A stretch of DNA of 64,000 nt, taken from Sapria himalayana. Taxonomy: Eukaryota > Streptophyta > Magnoliopsida > Malpighiales > Rafflesiaceae. Shown piece by piece: positions 26,861-39,041 of the stretch. A model generated the notes under the pieces. The model was not told where the DNA came from, made no database searches, and saw only the letters and a list, made by a program, of their open reading frames with translations. Made by a program: the position numbers and the translations under genes. Numbering within the stretch: the stretch's first letter is position 1; every line of letters begins with the position of its first letter. Location of the stretch: assembly GCA_029783825.1 (NCBI GenBank), contig JAREIK010010217.1, positions 124,001 to 188,000 of the forward strand, in the 5' to 3' direction.

Positions 26861-29107
26861 ATTTTATTAATAAATATTCTAATAATGATCAAAAAATAAA
26901 TTAATAATCTATTATTTATAAGTTAGATAGTAATTAAAATATAATTATAAACCCTAAAATGATTCAGAAGCAAAGCAAAATATATTACTATATAATAATT
27001 TTTTGCTTTGAAAATTTTTTTTCTTTTAAAAATTTATCTATAATTTTTTGATGAAAAATAATTTATATAAATTATTTTTGTCTAGCTCAATTTATTTTGT
27101 AATTAATATTTATATATAAATAAATAAATAATTAAAAAGAATATTTAAAATTATAATGAAAAAAAATGAGATTTATTATTTATTATTTAGGGATACTATT
27201 TTAATTTAAATTAGATCTCTCTCACTAATAATTTATTTTGTAATTAATATTTCTATAAAAATAAACTGATAAATAATTAAAATAAAAATTTAAAATTATA
27301 CTGAATAAAATTTAAAATGAGATTTATGATTTATTACTACTGTATACCAGTTTAATTATTTAAGTATTTAGAGGTTTTTTCATTTAGGATTTTAGCGATT
27401 TATGTTTTTAGGCTTTTAGTGGTTTATACATTTTATTTAAAAAAATAAAATATCAAAAATATTTGTTATAATTTTTTCTCATTTTCATAGGTTATAACCT
27501 TTGAAAATATAATAATTTTTAAAATTTTTTGAAATGTGAATACAATATTTAGTTATAATAATATTAATAATTATATATCATATAAATTCAATAAACAATT
27601 TTAATGATATATATTATAATAATGATCAAAATTAAATTTATAAAATATTGATATTAAGATAGATAATAATTAAAAAATAATTACAAAACCCAAATTGATT
27701 CAAAATTATAGTAAAATATATTTCTGGATAATAATTTTTAATTTTTAAATTTTTACTTCTTTTATAAGCATATATATTTTTTAAATTATATTTGTCGCAC
27801 TCATTATTTATTTTGTAATAAATATTTCTATAAAAATAAACTAATAAATAATTAAAATGAATTTTTAAAATTATAATAAATATAATTAAATATTTGATTT
27901 ATTAATTATTTAGTAGTATATAGCGGTTTAATAGTTTATGTATTTTGGCATTACGGAGTTTAGGAGTTTACTGATTTAACTGCGTATGCATTTAGTGGTT
28001 TATAGGTGTTATTTAAAAAAAATATCAAAAAATTTATTTTTTTATTTTTTTGATATTTTCAGAGGTTATAACCTCTGAAAATATAATAATTTTTAAATTT
28101 TTTTCAAAATTGAATACTATATTTAGTTATAATAATCATTATATTTATATATCATATAAATTCAATATAAATATATTTATAGATTAATTTTCTAATAATG
28201 ATCAAAGAATAAATTAATAATCTATTATTAATAAGATACATGTCAATTTAAATATAATTACAAAACCTAAAATGATTCAGAAATAAAGCAAAATATATTA
28301 CTATATAATAATTTTTTGTTTTGAATTTTTTTTCTTTTAAAAAGTTTATCTATATTTTTTTGATGAAAAATAATTATATAAATTATATTTTTCTAACTCA
28401 ATCTATTCTGTAATTATTAATTATATAAAAATAAACGAATAAATAATTAAAATGAATATTTTAAATTATAATGAAAAAAATAATATAGAGATTTATTATT
28501 TATTATTTATTATTTATGGTATACCCGTTTAAAATGATTATCTATTTAGGGTTTTCGAGATTTAGGAGTTTTTGATTTAATTATTTAGGCATTTAGTGGT
28601 TTATAGGATTTATTTAAACAATTAAATAACAAATAAATTATTTTTTATATTTTTTCACATTTTCAAAGGTTATAACATTTGAAAATAAAATAATTTTAAA
28701 ATGTTAATAAAATATTTAGTAATAATAATCATTATAATTTTATATAATATAAACTAATTATAAATAATTTTAGTGATAGATATGATATCAATTATCAAAA
28801 AATAAATTAATAAACTATTATTAATATGATAGATATAAATTAAAATATAATTACCAAACTAAAATGATTCGAAATCAATGTAAAATTTATTACTAAATAA
28901 TAATTTTTTGTTTTTAAATTTTACTTCTTTTTATAACATTATATTTTTTTATTAAAAGTAAATTATTAATATTATATTTGTCTGACTAATTATTTATTTT
29001 GTAATTAATATTTATATAAAAAATAACTAAAAAATATTAAAAAAGAATATTTAAAATTATAATGAATGCAAATTAAAATGAGATTTAAGATCTATTATTG
29101 CTGTATA
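26861..29107 (+). repeat. Satellite run A body, link, B, A, K
   Basis: A-like body to about 27190, link near 27192, then headers near 27343 (B), 27910 (A) and 28519 (K). A monomer tail is cut by the LTR-like insertion. The palindrome in the A monomer at about 28056-28081 carries a matched G/C pair at 28062 and 28075 in place of the usual A/T pair. No genes are visible. Confidence 0.85.
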
Positions 29108-29170
29108 TGTAATTTATTTTTTTATAATCTATTTGTATAACCAAATATTTTTTCTTTTTTAAATTTTTAT
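29108..29170. other. Unassigned AT-rich stretch left of the LTR-like insertion
   Basis: About 60 bases of T-rich sequence that I could not align with any monomer by eye and that is not part of the TG...CA segment. It may be a diverged satellite piece or extra inserted sequence. Confidence 0.4.
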
Positions 29171-29671
29171 TGTAAGTGAGGGAAAGGAAATATTAAAAGG
29201 CTGGGGATGCAGGAGTAGCACAATAACGGAGGTCTCACAGACCGGACAGTGGGCCCAAATTGGAGTTGAGCCTGAACCGTCTCATGATCCGACCCGCTCT
29301 GGGTAAATGAACCGAGAAAAATTTTAATATAAAATGTTTAGTAATTTTATTTTTGAGTGGCTGTTTTTGGACCCGTGGAACTATTCATCGTCTCTCTCTC
29401 TTCTCTCTGTGTGATTTATCACGACTATTCTGTATGCTACATACTGTAAGAGATTTCTGTTCCTTTAATCTGTAATGCATAAGCATTTTCTGGTGGATTT
29501 AGCTCGTCGTACTGAGCGACTAGCGAACCACGTTATTTTGGGTGTTTATTTCTCGTTTTTTGATTCTATCATGAATGGTTGCTGAATTGGGATATATATA
29601 ATGTTTGTATTCTGTTGTTTCTGTGTTTCTGTATCTCAATCTCACTACCATGGAAGCACAATTTCCCAACA
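29171..29671 (+). mobile_element. Solo LTR-like insertion, Ty1/copia style
   Basis: A 501-bp GC-richer segment beginning TGTAAGTGAGGG and ending ATTTCCCAACA, with the TG...CA ends of an LTR. A TATAAAA box lies at 29328-29334. It is followed by GGACCCGTGG, a CT-rich tract, GCGAACCACG and a T/G-rich stretch before the terminal CCCAACA. That order resembles the R-U5 part of plant Ty1/copia LTRs, recalled from family knowledge and not checked by search. No primer-binding site or second LTR follows; satellite resumes at once. I found no clear 5-bp target duplication (TTTAT against ATTAA), so the ends may be misplaced or the element rearranged. The subtype changes across it, from a B-like end to an H header. 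Confidence 0.5.
29328..29334 (+). promoter_or_regulatory. TATA box candidate in the LTR-like insertion
   Basis: TATAAAA stands upstream of the GGACCCGTGG and CT-rich region that would be R in a copia LTR. The call rests on position and sequence only. Confidence 0.35.
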
Positions 29672-29674
29672 ATT

Positions 29675-32600
29675 AAATATGGTATATCGGTTTAATTGAT
29701 CGATTATTTAGGGGTTTTGTTGTTTAGGAGTTTAGCAATTTATGTTTTTAGGCATTTAGTGGTATATAGGTTTTATTTATATAATAAAAATAAAAAAATT
29801 TCTTTTTGATTTTTTATAGATTTTCAAAGGTTATAACCTTTGAAAATAAAATAATTTTTAAAATCTTTTGAAATGTGAATACCATGTATAATTATATTAA
29901 TCTTATTAATTATATCATATAAATTCAATATAAATAAGTTTAATGATAGATATTATAATAATGATCAAAAATTAATTAATAAGCTATTATTAATAATATA
30001 AATATTAATTAAAATATATTTACAAAACACAAATTCATCCAAAATTAAATAAAAATATATTACTAAATAATAATATTTAATTTTTAAATTTTTCCATCTT
30101 TTTATAAGCTTATATTTTTTTATGATTAAAAATAAATTCTTTAAATAATATCTAACTCACTCGAAGTTTATTTTGTAATTAATTTTTCTAAAAATTAAAA
30201 TATAAATAATTAAAATAAATATTTAAAATTATAATAAATAGAAATAAAAATGAGATTAATTATTTATTAAGTAGTATACAGTTGTTATAAGGTTTATGTA
30301 TTTAGGGGTTTCGGGTTTTATGAGCTACTAATTTAAGTAAGTAAGCATTTTGTGGTCAATAGGATTTATTTAAAAAAGAACCAACAAAAAATTTATTTTT
30401 TGTATTCTCACATTTTTTAAATTTAAAACCTTTGAAAATATAATAATTTTTAAATTTTTTTCAAAAGTGAATACAATATTTATTTATAATAATCTTAATA
30501 ATTATATATCATATAAATTCAATATAAACAATTTTATTCATAGATATTCTAATAATTATCAAAAAATAAATTAAAAATCTTTTATGAATAAGATTGATAT
30601 TACTTAAAATATATTATCAAAACCTAAAATGATTCAAAAGCAAAGCAAAATATATTACTTAATAATAATAATTTGTTTTTAAATTTTTATTCATTTTTAT
30701 AAGCTTATTTATTTTTTGATGAAAAATAATTTTATAAATTATATTTTGAACTCATAATTTATTTTATAATTAATATATATATATATATATATAAAACTTA
30801 ACAATCAAAATGAATTTTTTAATTTATAATGAAAACAAATAAAAAAGAGATTTATTAATTATTTTTTAGCGTATACCGGTTTAAAAAATTATCTATATAG
30901 GGGTATTGAGATTTTGTAGTTTTGTGATTTAAGTGTTTAGGTATTTAGTGATTTAAAGGTTATATTTAAACAATGAAATAACAAAAAAAAAATTATTATT
31001 TCACATTTTCAAAGGTTATTTTCAAATATTTCAAAATATAAAAATTTTAAAACTTTTTTCAAAAGTGAATACAAAATTTAGTTATAATAATTATTTAATT
31101 TATATATCATATAAATTCAATATAAACATTTTTATTGATAAATATTTTAATAATGATCAAAAAATAAATTAATAATCTATTATTAATAAGTTAGATATCA
31201 AATAAAATATAATTACAAAACCTAAAATGATTCAGAAACAAAGCAAAATATATTACTATATAATTTTTTTTGTTTTTAATTTTTTTCTTCTTTTATTAAG
31301 TTTATCTATATTTTTTTTGTGGAAAAATAATATATATAAATTATATTTGTATAACTTATTATTTCTTTTGTAATTAATATTTATATTAAAATAAACAAAT
31401 AAATAATTAAAATGAATATTTAAAATTATAAAGAAAAAAAAAATGAGATTTATTATTTATTATTTAGGATATACATGTTTAAAAAATTTATCTATTTAGG
31501 GTTTTCGAGATTTAGAAGTTATTCATTTAAGTATTTAGGCATTTAATTGTTTATAGGTTTTATTCAAACAATGAAATAACAAAAAATGTATTTTTCATAT
31601 TTTTTCAAGTTTTCAAAGGTTATAACATTTGAAAAATAATAATTTTATAATTTTTTAAAAATATGAATACAATATTATAACTATATATAATATAAACTAA
31701 ATATAAACAATTTTATTGGTAGAAATTATATCAATTATCAAAAAATAAATTAATAAATTATTATTATTATGAGAGATATATATTAAAATATAATTAAAAA
31801 ACCTAAAATGATTCAAAATCAAAAAAAAAATTTATTACTAAATAATAATTTTTTTTTAGTTTTTGCATCATTTTATAAGCTTATATGATTTTATGATGAA
31901 AAATATATTATTTAAATTATATTTGTATCACTTATAATTTATTTTGTAATTAATATTTCTATAAATTATTTAAATTATATTTAAGGTTTACGAGTATAAC
32001 GTTTTACGTATTTAGGGGCTTCAGTGTTTAGGTGTTTAGTTATTTATGTATTTAGGCATTTAATGGTTTATAAGTTTTTTTTAAACAATGATATAACAAA
32101 AAATTTATTTTTATTATTTTTTCTCATTTTTGAAGGTTATAAACTTTGAAAATATAACAATTTTAAAATTTTTTTTATATTTGAATATTATATTTAGTTA
32201 TGATGATCTTAATAATTATATATCATGTAAATTCAATATAAACAATTATATTGAAATATATTATATTAATGATCAAAAAATAAATTAATAAACTATTATT
32301 AATAAGATAGATATTATTTTAAATATATTTGCAAAAAGTAAATTTATTCAAAATCAAAGTAAAATATCTCACAAAATAATACTTTTTTGATGTTTTGCTT
32401 CTTTTTATAAGTTTATATTTTTTGTTATTAAATGTAAATTATTTAAATTATATTTGTCTTCCTCATAATTAATTTTTAATTTATAATTCTATAAAAATAA
32501 ACTAATAAATAATTAAAATGAATATTTAAAATTATAATGAATACAAATAAAATAGAGATTTTTTATTTATTATTCAGGATATACTAATTTAATGGTTTAA

Positions 32601-33170
32601 GTATTTATGTGTTTTGGGGTTTAATGATTTAAGTGGTTAAGCCTTTAGTGATTTATAGTTTTTATTTAAAGAATGAAAAAATAAAAAATTTAATTTTTTG
32701 ATTTTTTTTTATTTTTGAAGGTTATAACCTTTTAAATTATAATAATTTTTAATTTTTTTTTAAATGTGAATATAATATTCAGTGAGAATAATATTAATAA
32801 TTATATATAATGTAAGCTCAATATAAATAATTTTATTAATTCATATTATAATAATGATCAATAAAAAATTAATAATCTATTATTAATAAGAATGATATAA
32901 AGTAAAATATTAATCCAAAATCTAAAATGATTCAAAATAAAAATAAAATATATAACTAAAGAATAATTTTTTGTTTTTAAAATTTTGCCTCTTTTTATAT
33001 GGATATATATTTTTTTGATGAAAAATAAATTATTTAAATTTGATCTGTCTCACAAATAATTTATTTTGTAAATAATATTTATATAAAAATAAACTGATAA
33101 ATAATTAAAATAAAAATTTAAAATTATACTGAATAAAAATTAATATGAGATTTATTATTTATTATTAATG
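29675..33170 (+). repeat. Satellite run H-I-J-K-C-D
   Basis: Headers lie near 29682 (H), 30277 (I), 30871 (J, on an A-like body), 31471 (K), 31983 (C) and 32578 (D). H-I-J in this order recurs at 45420-46607 and 49030-50212. A (TA)n run occupies 30773-30792 in the tail of the I monomer. No genes are visible. Confidence 0.85.
30773..30792. repeat. (AT)10 microsatellite
   Basis: An uninterrupted AT dinucleotide run. The equivalent position in the I tails near 46512 and 50119 has only a few such units, so the run expanded locally in this monomer. Confidence 0.9.
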
Positions 33171-36095
33171 TATACCAGTTTAATGGTTTAAGTATTTAGA
33201 GGTTTTGTCATTTAGGATTTTAGCTATTTATGTTTTTAGGCTTTTAGTGGTTTATAGGTTTTATTTAAAAAATAAAAAAACAAAAAATATATTTTTATTA
33301 TTTTTTGATATTATCAAAAGTTATAACCTTTCAAAATAAAATAATTTTTAAATTTTTTTTAAAAATGAATACAATCTTTAGTTATAATAATCATTATATT
33401 TATATATCATATAAATTCATTATAAATAATTTTATTGATAAATATTCTAATAATGATCAAAAAATAAATTAATAATCTATTATTAATAAGATAGATATCA
33501 ATTAAAATATAATTACAAAACCAATAATAATTCAGAAGCAAAGCAAATTATATTATTATATAATAATTTTTTGTTTTTTATTTTTTTTAATAAGTTTATC
33601 TATATTTTTTTTGATCAAAAATAATTTATATAAATTATAATTGTCTAACTCATAATTTATTTTGAAATTAATATTTATATAAAAATAAACAAATAAATAA
33701 TTAAAATGAATATTTATAATTATAATTAAAAAAATAAAAATGAGATTTATTGTTTATTATTTAGGATATATCTGATTAAAAAAAATTATCTATTTAGGGT
33801 TTTCGAGGTTTACAAGTTATTCATTTAATTATTTAATAAATTAATGGTTTATATGTTTTATTTAAACAATGAAATAACAAATAAATTATTTGTGATATTT
33901 TTTCAAATTTTCAAAGATTATAACCTTTGAAAAGATAATAATTTTAAAATTTTTTAAAAATGTGAATACAATATTTAGTAATAATAATTATTATAACTAT
34001 ATATAATATAAACTAAATATAAACAATTTTATTGATAGATATTATATCAATTTTCAAAAAATAAATTAATAAACTATTATTAATATGATAGATATAAATT
34101 AAAATTTTATTACAAAAACTAAAATGATTATAAATCAAAGTAAATTTATTACTAAATAATAATTTTTGTTTTTTAGTTTTTGCCTAATTTTATATGATTA
34201 TATATTTTTTTGATAAAAAATAAATTATTTAAATTATATTTGAATCACTCATAATTTATTTTGTAATTAATATTTCAATAAATTATTTAAATTATATTTA
34301 AGGTATTTAATGGTTTAAATTATATATATTTTTTGAGTTTAAAGGTTTAAGTATTTAAGGGCTTCAGGTTTAAAGAGTTTAGAGATTTATGAGTTTAGGT
34401 ATTTAATGGTTTATAAGTTTTATTTAAACAATGATATAACAAAAAAATTATTTTTTTTTATTTTTTCTCATTTTTAATGGTTATAACCTTTGAAAATATA
34501 ACAATTTTTAAATTTTTTTAAATAGGAATACTATATTTAGTTATGATGAAAATAATCTTTATATATCATATAAATTCAATATAAACAATTTTATTGATAG
34601 ATATTATATTAATGATCAAAAAATAAATTAATAAACTATTATAAATAATATAGATATTATTTAAAATATATTTGCAAAACCTAAATTATTCAAAATTGAA
34701 GTAAAATAAATTACTAAATAATAATGTTTTTTATGTTTTGCTTCTTTTTATAAGTTTATATTTTTTGTTCTTAAAAGTATATTATTTAAATTATATTTAT
34801 CTTCCTCATAATATATGTTGTAATTTATAATTCTATAAAAATAAACTAAAAAATAATTAAAATGAATATCTAAAATTATAATGAATATAAATAAAAGTTA
34901 GATATATTATTTATTATTCAGGATATACAATTTTAATGGTTTAGGTATTTAGGTATATTGGGGTTTAGTGATTTTAGTGTTTATGCCTTTAGTAATTTAT
35001 AGTTTTTATTTAAAGAATGAAAAAAACAAAAAATTAAATTATTTGTTTTTTTTTTAATTTTTGAAGGTTATAAACTTTGAAAATATAATAATTTTTAATT
35101 TTTTTTAAATGTGAGTATAATATTTAGTTATAATAATCTTAATAATTATATATAATTTAAACTCAATAAAAATAATTTTATTAATAGATATAATAATAAT
35201 GATCGATAAATAATTAATAAACTATTATTAAAAAGAATGATATAAATTAAAATATAAATGCAAAATCTAAAATGATACAAAATCAAAATAAAATATTTTA
35301 CTAAATAATAAATTTTTGTTTTTAAAATTGTGCCTATTTTTATAAGCTTATATTTTTTTTGATGAAATATAAATTATTTAAATTATATCCGTCTCACTAA
35401 TAATTTATTTTGTAATTAATATTTCTATACAAATAAACTAATAAATAATTAAAATAAAAATTTTAAATTATACTGAATAAAAATTAAAATGAGATTTATG
35501 ATTCATTATTATTGTATACAAATTTATTGGTTTTGAGATTTAAAATTTTCTGAAATATCAATACAATTTATTTATAATTTTATTAATAATCATACATCAT
35601 ATAAATTCAATATAAACAATTTTATTGATAGTTATTATAATAATGAGCAAAAATTAAATTAATAAGCTATTAATAATTAGATAGATATTCATTAAAAAAT
35701 ATTTACAAACCCCAAATTGATTCAAAATTAAAGTAAAATATATTACTGAATAATAATTTTTAATTTTTAAATTTTACTTCTTTCATAAGCGTATCTAAAT
35801 TTTTTGATTAAAACTAAATTATTTAAATTATATTTGTCTTACTCATAAATTATTTTGTAATAAATATTTTTATAAAAATAAACTAATAAATAATTAAATG
35901 AATATTTAATATTATAATAAATAGAAATAAAAATTAGATTTATTAATTATTATATATTATATAGTGGTTTAATGGTTTAAGTATTTAGGTATTACCCGGT
36001 TTAGGAGTATACTGATTTAATTGTGTATGCATTTAGTGGTTTATAGTTTTTATTAAAAAATAAAATAACAAAAAATTTATTTTTATTATTTTTTA

Positions 36096-36127
36096 ATATT
36101 TTCAAAGGTTATAACCTTTGAAAATAT
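36096..36127. repeat. Perfect 32-bp palindrome, best copy of the monomer dyad
   Basis: The 10-bp core GGTTATAACC is at 36107-36116. Each arm continues outward as CTTTGAAAATA or its complement, so every base pairs from 36096 to 36127; the next pair (36095 with 36128) fails. Nearly every monomer has a version of this dyad about 50 bp after the octad header. Shorter and imperfect copies are at 120, 4689, 5453, 8883, 11721 and throughout the forward arm. It could bind a dimeric protein or extrude as a cruciform; neither is shown by the sequence. Confidence 0.9.
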
Positions 36128-36543
36128 AATAATTTTTAAATTCTTTTCAAAAGCGAATTCAATATTTAGTTACAAATATCATTATATTTATATAACATAT
36201 AAATTCAATATAAACAATTTTAGTGATTAATATTCTAATAATGATCAAAAAATATATTAATAATCTATTATTAATAAGATAGATATCAATTAAAATATAA
36301 TTACAAAACATAAAATGATTCATAAGCAAACCAAAATATATTATTATATAATAATTTTTTGTTTTGTAATTTTTTTTTATTTTCAAAATAATTTTTATTA
36401 AAAATAATTTACATAAATTATATTTGTCTATCTCATAATTTATTTTTTAATTAATATTTATATAAAAATAAACAAATAAATAATTAAAATGAATATTTAA
36501 AATTATAATGAAAAAAAATGAGATTTATTATTTATTATTTAGG

Positions 36544-36692
36544 GTATACCGGTTTAATTTAAATTATATCTGTCTCACTAATAATTTATTTTGTAATTAA
36601 TATTTCTATTAAAATAAACTGATAAATAATTAAAATAAAAATTTAAAATTATATTGAATAAAATTAAAATGAGATTTATGATTTATTATTAA
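36544..36692 (+). repeat. Link deletion monomer, example
   Basis: A header start (GTATACCGGTTTAAT) is joined directly to a monomer tail (AGATCTGTCTCACTAATAA type). This leaves about 150 bp before the next B header and removes the octads, palindrome and body. The same joint appears near 405, 2160, 3510, 4985, 5750, 6490 and 7850 in the reverse arm, and near 17403, 18731, 23108, 27192, 39700, 50810, 55905, 57250 and 63107 in the forward arm. It arose once and became a regular part of the A-B arrangement before the two arms separated. Confidence 0.8.
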
Positions 36693-39041
36693 TGTATACC
36701 AATTTAATAGTTTAAGTATTTAAAGGTTTTGTCATATAGGTGTTTAGCGATTCATGTTTTTAGACATTTTGTGGTTTATAGTTTTTATTTAAACAATAAA
36801 ATAACAAAAAAAGAATTTGTAATTTTTGACATTTTCATAGGTTATAACCTTTGAAAATATAATAATATTTAAAATTTTTTGAAATGTGAATACCATATTT
36901 AGTTAAAATAATTTTAATAATTATATATCATATAAATTAAATATAAACAATTTTATTGATAGATATTATAATAATGATCAAAAATTAAATTAATAAACTA
37001 TTAATAATAAGATAAATATTAATTAAAAAATTTTTACAAAACCCAAATTAATTCAAAATCAAAGTAAAAAATATTATTTGATAATAATTTTTAATTTTTA
37101 AATTATTTACTTCATTTATAAGTGTATATTTTTTTTTTATTAAAAATAAAGTATTCAAATTATATTTGTCGCACTCATAATTTATTATGTAATAAAAATT
37201 TATAAAAAATAAACTAATAAATAATTAAAATGAATAATTAAAATTATAATACATTTAAATAAAAATTAGATTTCTTAATTATTAAGTAGTATATATCAGT
37301 TTAATGGTTTATGTATATAGGCATTATTTAGGATATACCTGTTTAAAAATATTTAACTATTTAGGGTTTTCGAGATTTAGAAGTTATTGATTTAAGTATT
37401 TAGGCATTTAATGGTTTATAGTTTTTATTTAAATAATGAAATAACAACAAATTTATATTTGATATTTTTTCTAATTTTCAAATGTCATAACATTTGAAAA
37501 TATAATAATTTTAAATTTTTTTTAAAATCTGAATACAATATTTAGTAATAATAATTATGATAACTAAATATAGTATAAAATAAATATAAACAATTTTATT
37601 GATAAATTTTATATCAATTATCAAAAAATAAATTAATAAACTATTATTAATATGATAGATATAAATTAAAATATAATTAAAAACCCTAAAATGATTCAAA
37701 ATTAAACTAAAATTTATTACTAAATAATAATTTTTTTTAGTTTTTGCATCATTTTATAAGCATATATTTTTTTTGATGAAAAATATATTATTTAAATTAT
37801 ATTTGTCACTCATAATTTATTTTGTAATTAATATTTCTATAAATTATTTAAATTATATTTAAGGTTTACAAGTTTAAAGGTTTAGGTATTTGGGGGCTTC
37901 GAGGTTTCGAAGTTTAGAAATTTATGTATTTATGCATTTATTAGTTTATAAGTTTTATTTAAACTATGTTATAACAAAAAATTTATTTTTGTTATTTTTT
38001 CTCATTTTTGAAGGTATAACCTTTGAAAATATAATAATTTTTAAATTTTTTTTATATGTAAATACTATATTTTGTTATGATAATCTTAATACATTTATAT
38101 CATGTTAATTCAATATAAACAATTATATTGATAGATATTATATTAATGATCAAAAAATAAATTAATAAACTATTTTTAATAAGATAGATATTTTTTAAAA
38201 AATATTTGCAGAATGTAAATTTTTTCAAAATCAAAGTAAAATATAATACAAAATAATAATTTTTTTGATTTTTTGCTTCTTTTTATAAGTTTATATTTTT
38301 TGTTATTAAAAGTAAATTATTTAAATTATATTTGTCTTGTAGAAAATTTATTTTTAATTTCTAATTCTATAAAAATAAACTAATCAATAATTAAAATGAA
38401 TATTTAAAATTATAATGAATATAAATAAAATTGAGATGTATTATTTATTATTCGTAATATACTAGTTTAATAGTTTAAGTATTTAGGTGTTTTGGGGTTT
38501 AGTGATTTAAGTATCTTGGACTTTAGTGATTTATAGTTTTTATTTAAAGAATAAAAAAATAAAAAATTAAATTTTTTTATTAATTTTTGAAGGTTATAAC
38601 CTTGGAAAATATAATAATTTTTATTTTTATTTAAATGTTAATATAATATTTAGTTATAATATTCTTAATAAATATATATAATGTAAACTCAATATAAATA
38701 ATTTTATTAATAGATATTATAATAATGATCAATAAAAAATTAATAAACTATTATTAATAAGAATGATATAAATTAAAATATAATTACAAAAACTAAAATG
38801 ATTCAAAATCAAAAAAAAAATATATTACAAAATAATAAATTTTTGTTTTTAAAATGTTGCCTTTTTTTATAAGCATATATTTTTTTTTATAATGAATAAA
38901 TTATTTAAAATAGATCTGTCTCACTAATAATTTATTTTGTAATTAATATATCTATCAAAATAAACTGATAAATAATTAAAATAAAAATTTAAAATTATAA
39001 TTAATAAAAATTAAAATAAGATTTATGATTTATTATTAATA

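Larger units (their letters stand above)
33171..39041 (+). repeat. Satellite run B/A, K, C, D, deleted B, A, link, B, A/K, C, D
   Basis: Headers lie near 33171 (B header on an A-like body), 33763 (K), 34300 (C, with an extra AT-rich insert), 34920 (D), 35513 (B, cut), 35970 (A), 36693 (B), 37292 (A header running straight into a K header), 37858 (C) and 38456 (D). At about 35530 the B monomer jumps from its first octads into the body, losing header and palindrome. Near 37322 an A monomer has lost everything after its third or fourth octad. The best-preserved palindrome of the window is at 36096-36127. Confidence 0.8.

Noticed and set aside
29205..29290. tRNA-derived SINE start (GGCTGGGGATGCAGG region)
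   Set aside because: I could not find convincing A and B boxes at the right spacing, and the TG...CA ends with a terminal CCCAACA favour an LTR.
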